Below, one piece after another: positions 46,101 through 54,032 of a stretch of 64,000 nucleotides of DNA; the stretch's first letter is position 1; every line of letters starts with the position of its first letter. A program made the translations under genes and the position numbers. The stretch spans positions 6,696,001 through 6,760,000 of the forward strand of contig OZ244987.1 in assembly GCA_965223105.1 (NCBI GenBank), read 5' to 3'. The DNA is from JABDMH01 sp965223105. Lineage in GTDB: Bacteria > Bacteroidota > Bacteroidia > Chitinophagales > Saprospiraceae. The notes below the pieces were generated by a model. It was not told where the DNA came from. It was given only the letters and a program-made list of their open reading frames with translations, and made no database searches.

Positions 46101-46348
46101 AAGATCAATTGATGCTGGCATTTCGCCTGGTGACCAGCAGAAAGCCTTCAACATCTGAATTATCGGTATTGCATTCTACTTATCAACGCGAAAGCCAGGC
46201 TTTTGAAAATGATATTGATGCTGCACAGGAATTGTTGCAAGTGGGAGAGTATCCACATCCCACGGATCTACCGGTTGCCAAAACAGCGGCCCTCACCATT
46301 GTCGCCAATACCTTGCTCTGCCACGACGATGCATTCACCAAAAGATAA
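43127..46348 (+). CDS. DUF1549/DUF1553 (PSCyt1-PSCyt2-PSD1) lipoprotein with LamG insert
   Basis: About 1073 residues from ATG 43127, directly before a lipoprotein signal (LLIASIGIGYWSC). In order: planctomycete-type cytochrome c domain PSCyt1 with heme motif CFSCH (about 58), DUF1549 (WLDIARYADSHGLHADGWRN; second cysteine motif CARCHDHKFDP), a LamG/concanavalin-like insert (about 450-680, AALWINTTKKQ and FTYDGTGHLSNTHIYIDG), and DUF1553 (ARATVNRYWQMIFGQGLVKT). It forms a two-gene unit with the DUF1501 gene 12 bp downstream. Such pairs are frequent near sulfated-polysaccharide genes in Planctomycetes; the reaction is not established. Confidence 0.9.
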   Translation: MRRMTKFINRLLIASIGIGYWSCGPTLPEEVKAKLATLPDYIDYNFHIKPILSDRCFSCHGPDEEAREADLRLDDPQVAKSRREDGHFAIREGNISKSALVERILSSDPEYMMPPPSSKLTLNDQEKALLITWIDQGAEYKEHWAFIPPVKPKLPEISQSLQEWSKNEIDYFIASRLEQEGLLPNNPAQKELLMRRLYFDLTGLPPEVADIDRFLADESEAAVEVLIDTLMQSPAYAERLTMEWLDIARYADSHGLHADGWRNMWPWRDWVIRAFQNNMSYDQFVTEQLAGDLLPEAGKQQILATAFHRNHPMTAEGGAIDEEFRLEYVADRTNTTATAFMGLTMECARCHDHKFDPISQREYYQLSAFFNNVHELGMTGDDGNYGPLLKLTGPETEKAISTLNQEIALLDKQIEQQSENISEIKDYLNRQVDLSDGLLAYYPLERLQAKNKDEEDLSMIDGDQKCTTTGNPKITLGKVGNALEFSSGGYDHLQIEGIGNFDVHQPFSAALWINTTKKQIGKTQVLVGNAGDKNNFWRGWDFYLDDKNRLSFRLIHALPHNYLHIRSVDSIPLHQWTHVAFTYDGTGHLSNTHIYIDGERAETKVLYERLYKNTRTIGSGAQLEIDRALRVGKSYRSFTGDNGIFLGSMDELRIYHKPLSPLEVSQMVGSEQSLSEVDAKIHAISHHPDIQTLGEERAKLLAKKIAIQDTIAEVMVMEEMEQPRPTFLLNRGQYDNPLEQVQPSTPQEILSFPEDLPRNRLGLAKWLFDPSHPLTARATVNRYWQMIFGQGLVKTARDFGSQGALPSHPELLDWLAIYLQENNWDLRKLLKLMVMSATYQQSSVPQEQHIVADPENLLLARGVTYRYPAEIIRDNALAVSGLLVRKVGGPSVKPYQPEGLWIEKGTFSHKLLRYEVGSGPDLYRRSLYTFIKRTSPHPVMTVFDAPNRDVCTITRESTNTPLQALVLMNDPQFVEASRALAVRMQREASQLEDQLMLAFRLVTSRKPSTSELSVLHSTYQRESQAFENDIDAAQELLQVGEYPHPTDLPVAKTAALTIVANTLLCHDDAFTKR

Positions 46349-46360
46349 ACAGCCAGATAG

Positions 46361-47803
46361 ATGAATACGTTATGTGACCATACCAACAAGCAATACAACC
46401 GTCGGGATTTTCTTGCCAAAACTTCATTGGGACTAGGAGCTGCAGCACTCTCTGGTTTGATCAATCCTTTGATGGGTCGCGATATCTCTACTGCGGGGCT
46501 CACATCTGGCTATCACCACACGCCAAAAGCCAAACGAGTCATCTACCTGTTTCAAAGTGGCGCGCCATCACAGATCGATCTTTTTGATCACAAGCCTCTG
46601 CTGCAGGAGATGCATGGCCAAGAGCTGCCGGAGTCAATCAGGCAAGGTCAACGTTTGACCGGTATGACCGCAGGTCAAAGCAGCTTCCCCCTGGTGGGTA
46701 CACCATTTGGATTTGATCGATATGGAGAATGTGGGGCCACGGTCAGTGAGCTGATGCCTCATACAGCAGGTATCGTCGATGACCTATGCTTTGTGAAATC
46801 GATGTATACCGAAGCCATCAATCACGATCCAGCAGTCACTTTCATTCAGACCGGATCGCAATTTCCAGGAAGGCCTTCGATGGGCGCCTGGCTGAGCTAC
46901 GGCCTGGGCTCAGACAATGAAAATCTGCCTTCGTTTGTGGTGTTGGTCACCAAAGATAAGACCGGGCAACCGTTGTATGCCCGTGCCTGGGGAAACGGCT
47001 TTTTGCCATCAGAGCATCAGGGAGTACAGTTTAGATCGGGTAAAAACCCCGTCCTATATTTGGAAAACCCGCCAGGTATCGATGCCGGTGCCCGTCAGGC
47101 TCAACTGAAAGACCTTAGGACATTGCAAGAACTGCGCTATGATGAAACCAATGATCCTGAAATACAGGCACGTATTGCACAATATGAGATGGCCTTTAGA
47201 ATGCAGACTTCCGTGCCCGAGATTATGAATGTGGATGATGAGCCAGATTACATCTACGACCTGTATGGAGAGGACAGCCGCAAACCAGGTACCTACGCCG
47301 CCAATTGTTTGCTCGCCCGCAGACTGGCAGAAAGAGGTGTCAAATTCATTCAACTTTATCACCAGGGTTGGGATCAGCACGGCAATTTGCCCAGCGCCAT
47401 TAAGGTGCAGTGCAAAGAAACAGATCAGGCATCTGCAGCGTTGATCACCGACCTCAAGCAGCGAGGCCTTCTGGATGACACGCTGGTAATCTGGGGCGGA
47501 GAATTTGGTCGTACCAATTATTCGCAAGGCCGCTTGACCGCCACCAACTTTGGCCGAGATCACCATCCCAGTTGTTTCACCCTTTGGCTAGCTGGAGGAG
47601 GCGTAAAGACCGGCATTTCGTATGGCCAAACGGATGATTTCGGCTACAATGTGGTCAAAGACCATGTGCATATTCACGACTTTCAAGCCACCATCTTACA
47701 CTTGCTCGGTATCCAGCACGAGGAATTAACTTATAAATATCAAGGCCGGCGTTTTCGACTCACGGATGTGCATGGGCATGTGGTACATGAGATGTTGGCC
47801 TAA
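46361..47803 (+). CDS. DUF1501 Tat-exported protein (sulfatase/phosphatase-fold), copy 1
   Basis: 480 residues. RRDFLAKTSLGLGAAALSGL is a twin-arginine signal. The DUF1501 body has VIYLFQSGAPSQIDLFDHKP, DDLCFVKSMYTEAINHDPAV, LVIWGGEFGRTNY and HIHDFQATILHLLGI, i.e. the alkaline-phosphatase-like fold. It probably forms a functional pair with the upstream DUF1549/1553 protein. The enzyme activity of DUF1501 proteins is not known to me. Confidence 0.9.
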   Translation: MNTLCDHTNKQYNRRDFLAKTSLGLGAAALSGLINPLMGRDISTAGLTSGYHHTPKAKRVIYLFQSGAPSQIDLFDHKPLLQEMHGQELPESIRQGQRLTGMTAGQSSFPLVGTPFGFDRYGECGATVSELMPHTAGIVDDLCFVKSMYTEAINHDPAVTFIQTGSQFPGRPSMGAWLSYGLGSDNENLPSFVVLVTKDKTGQPLYARAWGNGFLPSEHQGVQFRSGKNPVLYLENPPGIDAGARQAQLKDLRTLQELRYDETNDPEIQARIAQYEMAFRMQTSVPEIMNVDDEPDYIYDLYGEDSRKPGTYAANCLLARRLAERGVKFIQLYHQGWDQHGNLPSAIKVQCKETDQASAALITDLKQRGLLDDTLVIWGGEFGRTNYSQGRLTATNFGRDHHPSCFTLWLAGGGVKTGISYGQTDDFGYNVVKDHVHIHDFQATILHLLGIQHEELTYKYQGRRFRLTDVHGHVVHEMLA

Positions 47804-47915
47804 GAGTGGTCTGAGATCACACTACAGTAGTCTCCATTTTACCTTCAGCTGGCAGGGCCCCGTTGATCCAGGTTTGAATTTAGAGCCAAAAAGTAAATTA
47901 AAAGAAGGAAAAAAG

Positions 47916-47934
47916 GCCTCTCTCTGAGGGAGGC
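47916..47934 (-). terminator. Terminator-like hairpin beside the inverted repeat unit
   Basis: On the minus strand GCCTCCC, TCAGA and GAGAGGC form a 7-bp stem (one wobble) followed by CTTTTTTCC. No minus-strand gene ends here, so if functional it would stop transcription leaving the inverted hairpin array. Confidence 0.35.
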
Positions 47935-47942
47935 AAGAATGG

Positions 47943-48254
47943 CCTGAATCTGATGGGAAATCAGGGCTTGACCAGGTAGGCCTCAAGCGGTCATTTCCTC
48001 TGACCGCTTGAATGGCCGGTCATGATTGCTCAAAACGCAAATTGCATGGAGAGAAAGTGGTTTGGATTTGAAACGCTTCGGTCAAGTCAAACCCTGATGG
48101 GAAATCAGGGCTTGACTATACTATCAGGGGGTGATTTCCCATCACCCTCTGATTTATCCCAATGAGATCTTCACACATTAATTGCATCCCTGAATAAGTT
48201 TGAAAGGAACACGTCGGGGCAAATCAAGCCATGATGGGAAATCATGGCTTGATT
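47943..48254 (-). repeat. Inverted copy of the composite hairpin array
   Basis: Read on the minus strand, the order matches the unit at 25873-26125: H1 (48254-48222), H2 (48153-48123), H3 (48115-48087), H4 (48011-47983) and a degenerate next H1 (47971-47943). Spacers also match, for example ATGCAATTTGCGTTTTG between H3 and H4. H1 here is a perfect 13-bp stem with inner arm CCATGA/TCATGG where the other copies have CCCTGA/TCAGGG. H4 is a perfect 11-bp stem. H2 is complete (ATCAGGGGGTGA, TTTCCCA, TCACCCTCTGAT), while the tandem copies keep only part of it. This intergenic gap (47804-48313) holds no gene. Confidence 0.88.
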
Positions 48255-48261
48255 ACCAAGG

Positions 48262-48290
48262 TTTGATTACAATTGATTGTGTTAAATTTA
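48262..48290 (+). promoter_or_regulatory. Possible promoter of the second DUF1549/1553 operon
   Basis: TTTG at 48262-48265 and TAAATTTA at 48283-48290 (one mismatch to TAnnTTTG) are separated by 17 bp, 23 bp before the ATG at 48314. It begins 8 bp after the last palindrome of the repeat unit. Confidence 0.35.
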
Positions 48291-48313
48291 GGGTGGATTA
48301 TTCCCAAAGTTTA

Positions 48314-51046
48314 ATGTTGGAAATCAATAATCGGCTTTTCATCGCCTTGCTCATTGGCACTATATTCATGACGGGTAGTTGCAACCTGGAAGATGAGTCC
48401 ATTTCATACAGCAAAGACATCAAGCCCATTCTCAATAAGAAATGCCTTCGTTGTCATGGCGGTATTAAGAAACAGGGAGGATTCAGTTTATTGTTTGAGG
48501 AAGAGGCCTTCGCCAATACAGAATCTGGCAAGCCAGCCATTATCCCCGGCAATGCCAAAAAAAGTGAACTGGTCAAGCGCATTTCCTCTGATGATACTGA
48601 TCTTAGAATGCCACAGGAGGGCACTCCTTGCACAGATGAAGAAATTTCCCTTATATCACAATGGATCGATCAGGGAGCCAAATGGGACCAGCATTGGGCA
48701 TATCGACCAACGGAAATCATTTCAGATTTCCCTGATTCTCCAGAGGCAAGGTCTCCCATTGATTATTATATCCAAGCGCGGCTTAAGCAGATAGGCTTGA
48801 AACCGAATCCCAGTGCAGATCCGGCACATCTGGCACGCAGAGTAAGTTTGGATATTCTGGGATTGCCCCCGGATGCTGATATCGCCAAAGCCTACCTCGC
48901 TGATCCATCGGAGGACAACTATCGGCAAATGGTCGACCAGCTTTTGGCATCACCACATTATGGTGAGAAAATGGCTGCCTGGTGGATGGATCTGGCTCGC
49001 TATGCTGACTCCAAGGGTTATGAAAAAGATCCTCATCGCAGCATATGGCGCTATCGAGATTGGCTGATCAATGCCTTTAACGACGACATGCCTTTCGACC
49101 AATTTACCATCGAACAGCTTGCCGGAGACCTCTTACCCAACCCCAGCACCAGCCAGCTTATTGCCACTGCCTTTCATCGCAACACGATGACCAATACCGA
49201 AGGGGGCACCGAAGATGAAGAGTTTAGAACAACCGCTGTAATCGACAGAGTCAACACCACCTTCGAGGTCTGGCAAGGCACTACAATGGGATGTGTACAG
49301 TGCCATAGCCATCCATTTGACCCCATAAAGCACGAGGAATATTATCGTGTGTTTGCTCTGTTCAATTCATCTCAAGATGCTGATCTTGACAATGAGTTCC
49401 CTTATCTGATCGAGCCTCGAGACAGTCTACAAAACCAGCGGATCCAAGAAATTGCATCTTGGATTAACCAAGAGTCCAACCAAGAGGAGTTGCCGAAGAC
49501 CTTTGACGCCCGGAAAATTCGCGACATGGTTCTTCCTCGGCTTTTTGGGGATCTAGCCGACGACTTTCAAAGCGTATTGATTCAAAGTAACGGTTCCTTT
49601 AGCAATTCGGCATACAATGCTAACAACCAAAAGAATAAGAAGTACTATCTAGTATTCAGCGACATAGACCTCACTGACCTGGAGCAAATTTCATATAAAT
49701 ACAAAAGTAATGGTAGTGATGTCAGGATAGATCTAAGAATCGATTCGATCAATGGGCCGATCATCGCCCAGAGCCAATTGGAAGAGACAACCACCCGTGG
49801 CCGTGATTTTCAATGGGCCCATTATCCGGTAAGTCAAGCAAGTGGTAGGCACCACCTGATTCTTCACATGGTGAACACCACCGGAGATTTTTACACAGGA
49901 GTCGCACACCTTTCCGAAATCAGATTGAACTATGCCAACAGAGATCTCGATTCCGAAATGATCGCTTTACAAGACAGTCTTTTGTCCCAATATCGAGATG
50001 GGATCAAAACACCCATCATGCGTGATCGCACCGCGTTATTGCCTCGAGAAAATTATGTCTTTGAGCGAGGAAACTATTTGGTAAAGGGACCACCAGTTAA
50101 ACCAGGAGTGCCTGAGATTTTAAATCCCAGTGAGACCGAGATCCTCGATCGAATGGATCTAGCCAGGTGGTTAATAGACACTGACAATACTTTGACAGCC
50201 CGGGTGATGGTGAATCGAATCTGGGAGCAGATTTTTGGAAATGGTCTGGTTGAAACGTTGGAAGACTTTGGAACCCAAGGAGAACCTCCGACTCATCCCA
50301 GATTATTGAATTACTTGGCGCATCATTTTGCGAACGAATGGGAATATAGTTTTAAGCGACTAATCAAGGAGATCGTAACTAGCACGACTTATAGACAATC
50401 GGTACAAATAGATTCCCTGCGATTGGAATTGGATCCTTTCAATCGTTATTACAGTCGCGGAAGTAGATTCAGACTTTCAGCTGAACAAATCCGGGACCAG
50501 GCATTATTCGTAAGTGGTCTCCTTTCGAGGGAAATGGGCGGTAAGAGTGTCATGCCACCCCAACCGGATAATGTGTGGCAAGTGGTATACAGCAATGCAA
50601 AGTGGGTGGAAGCAAAAGGAGACGATCGCTACAGACGGGCATTGTATACCTATTGGAAAAGAACCACACCTTATCCTTCGATGATTGCTTTTGATAGTCC
50701 CAGCCGTGAATTCTGCGTATCGCGTCGCATCCGTACCAATACACCTTTGCAAGCTTTGGTGACCTTGAATGACACTGTTTTCCTCGAGGCTGCCACCGAG
50801 CTTTCGGCCTGGATGAAAGAGGAGGGAAACGGGGATATTCATAAGTCCATTTCCATGGGATATCAAAAGGCTTTCTTACATCCTCCCAATGATCAGACCG
50901 TTCAAATTCTCGGTGAACTGTATCATCAGACACGAGATGAGGCGAATGAATTTACCGTGGTGGAAGAACGAGTCGAAAGAATGGATCCTATGACCATTGT
51001 CGCCAGTGCCATTTTGAATCTGGATGCTTTTTTGACCAAGAGTTGA
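48314..51046 (+). CDS. DUF1549/DUF1553 lipoprotein, copy 2, with CBM6-like insert
   Basis: About 910 residues from ATG 48314. The signal LFIALLIGTIFMTGSC has a lipobox. Upstream TTG 48200 would put the palindrome inside the protein and is rejected. Domains: PSCyt1 heme motif CLRCHGG, DUF1549 (WMDLARYADSKGYEKDPHRS and MGCVQCHSHPFDP), then a carbohydrate-binding CBM6-like segment at about 440-540 (SDVRIDLRIDSINGPIIAQS, then GRHHLILHMVN), and DUF1553 (ARVMVNRIWEQIFGNGLVET). The insert takes the place of the LamG domain of copy 1. It is followed after 7 bp by DUF1501 copy 2. Confidence 0.9.
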   Translation: MLEINNRLFIALLIGTIFMTGSCNLEDESISYSKDIKPILNKKCLRCHGGIKKQGGFSLLFEEEAFANTESGKPAIIPGNAKKSELVKRISSDDTDLRMPQEGTPCTDEEISLISQWIDQGAKWDQHWAYRPTEIISDFPDSPEARSPIDYYIQARLKQIGLKPNPSADPAHLARRVSLDILGLPPDADIAKAYLADPSEDNYRQMVDQLLASPHYGEKMAAWWMDLARYADSKGYEKDPHRSIWRYRDWLINAFNDDMPFDQFTIEQLAGDLLPNPSTSQLIATAFHRNTMTNTEGGTEDEEFRTTAVIDRVNTTFEVWQGTTMGCVQCHSHPFDPIKHEEYYRVFALFNSSQDADLDNEFPYLIEPRDSLQNQRIQEIASWINQESNQEELPKTFDARKIRDMVLPRLFGDLADDFQSVLIQSNGSFSNSAYNANNQKNKKYYLVFSDIDLTDLEQISYKYKSNGSDVRIDLRIDSINGPIIAQSQLEETTTRGRDFQWAHYPVSQASGRHHLILHMVNTTGDFYTGVAHLSEIRLNYANRDLDSEMIALQDSLLSQYRDGIKTPIMRDRTALLPRENYVFERGNYLVKGPPVKPGVPEILNPSETEILDRMDLARWLIDTDNTLTARVMVNRIWEQIFGNGLVETLEDFGTQGEPPTHPRLLNYLAHHFANEWEYSFKRLIKEIVTSTTYRQSVQIDSLRLELDPFNRYYSRGSRFRLSAEQIRDQALFVSGLLSREMGGKSVMPPQPDNVWQVVYSNAKWVEAKGDDRYRRALYTYWKRTTPYPSMIAFDSPSREFCVSRRIRTNTPLQALVTLNDTVFLEAATELSAWMKEEGNGDIHKSISMGYQKAFLHPPNDQTVQILGELYHQTRDEANEFTVVEERVERMDPMTIVASAILNLDAFLTKS

Positions 51047-51053
51047 ATCAATA

Positions 51054-52532
51054 ATGAGATTAGAACAAGAATTGTCAAAAAGAACCCACCAATTTCACAC
51101 CAGGCGTCATTTTTTGCGTACCTGCACAAGTGGGCTGGGAGCGATGGCACTGGGCTCTCTGGGGGGGTGTGTCAACCCAAATCTTGTGGGTGACGGCAGT
51201 AGTTCTCGTCAGTTAGCTACGGGCGGAAATCTCTCGCACTATGCAGCGAGAGCTAAGCGGGTTATCTATCTCCATATGGCAGGATCACCCTCGCAGCTTG
51301 AATTATTTGACTATAAACCGGTGTTGGAACGCTTACATGAACAGCCCTGTCCACCCTCATTGCTGGAGGGCAAAAAGTTTGCCTTTATCAGTGGCAATCC
51401 CAAGATGCTGGGTCCACTGGCTAAGTTTCGTCAACACGGAGAATCTGGTGCTTGGATATCCGATCACCTGCCACATTTTCAAACTGCTGCCGATGACGTT
51501 TGCTTTCTAAAGGCCATGCATACAGATGAATTTAATCATGCCCCTGCCCAATTGCTTCTCTACTCAGGTAGTCCGCGATTGGGTAGGCCCTCAATGGGGT
51601 CCTGGATTACTTACGGGCTAGGCTCAGAAAGTGAAAATTTGCCGGGTTTCGTGGTTTTGGTGTCCGGAGGTTTGACACCCAGTGCTGGCAAGAGCATTTG
51701 GGGTAGCGGTTTCCTGCCTACTGTTTATCAAGGGGTGCAATGCCGATCGCACGGAGATCCTGTATTGTATATAAAAGATCCGGCGGGCATGACTCGCAAC
51801 CAGCGTTGGCAGTCCATTGAAGCGATTAATGAGATCAACCGGCAAGAATATGAACAAGTCGGCGATCCAGAGATTCTGACCAGGATCTCCCAATACGAGA
51901 TGGCTTTTAAGATGCAGATATCTGTTCCTGAGGTTATGGATATCTCCCGTGAACCACAGCACATTCTTGATTTGTATGGTTCGAAACCCGGTGAGTCTTC
52001 GTTTGCAAACAATTGCCTCCTGGCCCGGAGAATGGCTGAGCAGGGGGTCCGCTTTATTCAATTGTTCCATTGGGGCTGGGACAGCCATGGTGCTGGTCGT
52101 TCTGAGGCGCTTAACCATGGTTTTCTCGAAAGGTGCAGAGAGGTGGACCAACCTATGACTGCGCTTTTGAAGGACCTTAAACAACGGGGACTGCTGGACG
52201 AAACCTTGGTGGTTTGGGGAGGTGAATTTGGCCGGACGCCAATGATGGAAAACCGGGGCGGTACCGATAATCCTTTTGTGGGACGCGATCATCACACCGA
52301 TGCCTTTACCATTTGGATGGCCGGTGGGGGTATAAGGGGCGGATTGACCTATGGCGAAACCGATGAAGTAGGATATTATGGCGTCCGAGATCGAGTGCAC
52401 ATCCACGATCTTCAGGCTACCATCCTTCACTGCATGGGACTAGACCATGAAAAACTGACTTATCATTTTCAGGGTCGAGATTTTAGACTAACAGATGTGG
52501 CCGGTACGGTTGTAAATAATATCTTGGCCTAG
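51054..52532 (+). CDS. DUF1501 Tat-exported protein, copy 2
   Basis: 492 residues with a twin-arginine signal (RRHFLRTCTSGLGAMALG). The body parallels copy 1: RVIYLHMAGSPSQLELFDY, DDVCFLKAMHTDEFNHAPAQ, LVVWGGEFGRTPM and HIHDLQATILHCMGL. It starts 7 bp after its DUF1549/1553 partner and is followed after 24 bp by the DUF2231-cytochrome gene. Both DUF1501 copies carry a close pairing of His and Asp at GRDHH, consistent with a metal site of the phosphatase fold. Confidence 0.9.
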   Translation: MRLEQELSKRTHQFHTRRHFLRTCTSGLGAMALGSLGGCVNPNLVGDGSSSRQLATGGNLSHYAARAKRVIYLHMAGSPSQLELFDYKPVLERLHEQPCPPSLLEGKKFAFISGNPKMLGPLAKFRQHGESGAWISDHLPHFQTAADDVCFLKAMHTDEFNHAPAQLLLYSGSPRLGRPSMGSWITYGLGSESENLPGFVVLVSGGLTPSAGKSIWGSGFLPTVYQGVQCRSHGDPVLYIKDPAGMTRNQRWQSIEAINEINRQEYEQVGDPEILTRISQYEMAFKMQISVPEVMDISREPQHILDLYGSKPGESSFANNCLLARRMAEQGVRFIQLFHWGWDSHGAGRSEALNHGFLERCREVDQPMTALLKDLKQRGLLDETLVVWGGEFGRTPMMENRGGTDNPFVGRDHHTDAFTIWMAGGGIRGGLTYGETDEVGYYGVRDRVHIHDLQATILHCMGLDHEKLTYHFQGRDFRLTDVAGTVVNNILA

Positions 52533-52556
52533 AGATCATAAGATAAACAAACTGAC

Positions 52557-53933
52557 ATGGATTTTCTCGCTTGGCTCGGAAGGTTTCACCCAGTGATTGT
52601 GCACTTACCCATTGGAATCCTATTGATTGGGGTTGTCTTCCATTTTCTAGACCAAAGAAGCAGCAATAATAATTTGACTCGAGCCACCAAAACGATTTAT
52701 TTCTTTGGATTTATCTCGGCGGCTATAGCAGCCTTGGCTGGATGGTTTCTGGCCAGAGAAGGTGGCTACGAGGCCGACGTAATTTTTTGGCATCGATGGG
52801 TGGGGATAGCAATGGTATTGTTGTCTTTCGGTCTTTGGAGATGGTATCAAGACCCGCAAAAGAATCATTCCCTGGTTACTTGGGGAGGCTTGGCCCTGCT
52901 ATTGGGTTTGACCTACACCGGTCATTTGGGCGGAGTGTTAACCCATGGAGAAGATTACCTGGTCGAGCAAGCGCCTACTTTCATCAAAAGTATGGTTGGC
53001 TATGAGGAAGGTGTGAAAAAGACCATTTACAACGATCCTGATTCCACTTATGTTTATCGAGATCTAATAGAACCATTTCTGAAAGAGAAGTGCTGGACCT
53101 GTCATGACGATAATCTACATAAGGGAGGGTTGGTAATGACCAGTCCAGAAGCTCTGATGGAGGGAGGCCGAAATGGAGAAATCATCGATGCCACAGCCCA
53201 AGACAGTGAAATCTTTAAGCGGGTCGTCATGAATCCGTCCAGTAAGAAGTATATGCCTCCAAAGGGTACTCCCTTGAGCTATGGAGAGATAAAGTTGTTG
53301 GAATGGTGGATTGACGAAGGTGCTCCTTTTGACTCTGCCGTTACCCGAATGGAAGCCACACCGGAGATCGAGCGGATATTAATGCAAAGACATGAGCTCG
53401 ATACCAAGCCTAAAACCTTCCTGGAAAAAACACAAGTAGATGCTGCATCTGAAGATGATCTCAATGAAGTGGCAGCCCAGGGCTTTTACATCAGACCAAT
53501 TGCGATGACTACCAACTTTCTCGATGTTAAGTGGAAAAATGTAGATACACTTTCATTGGAGAACTCCTTGCCTGTGTTGCGAAAGGTGGCCAAGCAGATT
53601 GCCTGGCTTGATTTGGGACATGCTGAGGTCACTGATGAGATGCTGGATGTGGTGAGTGAGTTTGAAAATCTTTTGAGATTACGGCTCCAGGATAATCCAA
53701 TCACCGATACTGGAGTAAAAAAGTTGACAGATTTGAAACATCTCGAATCTTTGAACCTATATAAAACAAAAATTACAGATATTAGCGCCGCTGACTTGTC
53801 CCAGTTAAAAAGTTTGAGGAAGCTGTATGTCTGGCAGACTGAATTTACTGCTGAGGCAGCTGACCGATTGCAGGAGGAGAACAAAAATCTGGAAGTCGTC
53901 TTAGGTCATCAGATCACAGCCTCAGGTGACTGA
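52557..53933 (+). CDS. DUF2231 membrane domain - cytochrome c - leucine-rich repeat protein
   Basis: 458 residues. The N-terminal four-helix DUF2231 membrane domain begins WLGRFHPVIVHLPIGILLIG and contains His residues that could bind heme b. A planctomycete-type cytochrome c segment follows with CWTCH (about residue 180). The C-terminal ~130 residues are leucine-rich repeats (LLRLRLQDNPITDTGVKKLT, LESLNLYKTKITD). The design suggests an inner-membrane electron carrier with an extracytoplasmic interaction surface. It is third in line after DUF1549/1553 and DUF1501 and probably accepts electrons from their reactions. The partner is unknown. Confidence 0.85.
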   Translation: MDFLAWLGRFHPVIVHLPIGILLIGVVFHFLDQRSSNNNLTRATKTIYFFGFISAAIAALAGWFLAREGGYEADVIFWHRWVGIAMVLLSFGLWRWYQDPQKNHSLVTWGGLALLLGLTYTGHLGGVLTHGEDYLVEQAPTFIKSMVGYEEGVKKTIYNDPDSTYVYRDLIEPFLKEKCWTCHDDNLHKGGLVMTSPEALMEGGRNGEIIDATAQDSEIFKRVVMNPSSKKYMPPKGTPLSYGEIKLLEWWIDEGAPFDSAVTRMEATPEIERILMQRHELDTKPKTFLEKTQVDAASEDDLNEVAAQGFYIRPIAMTTNFLDVKWKNVDTLSLENSLPVLRKVAKQIAWLDLGHAEVTDEMLDVVSEFENLLRLRLQDNPITDTGVKKLTDLKHLESLNLYKTKITDISAADLSQLKSLRKLYVWQTEFTAEAADRLQEENKNLEVVLGHQITASGD

Positions 53934-54032
53934 CAGTCTTACAAAGAAACTGGCATAAAGTTGGCCTTAGACTTGTTTGAGTATTTGTCTTTGAGCACCC
54001 GTCACCCCCGGAGTAGATTGACTTAAAACATT

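Noticed and set aside
48200..48313. N-terminal extension of the second DUF1549/1553 protein
   Set aside because: It would translate through the perfect palindrome at 48222-48254, and the lipoprotein signal starts at 48314.
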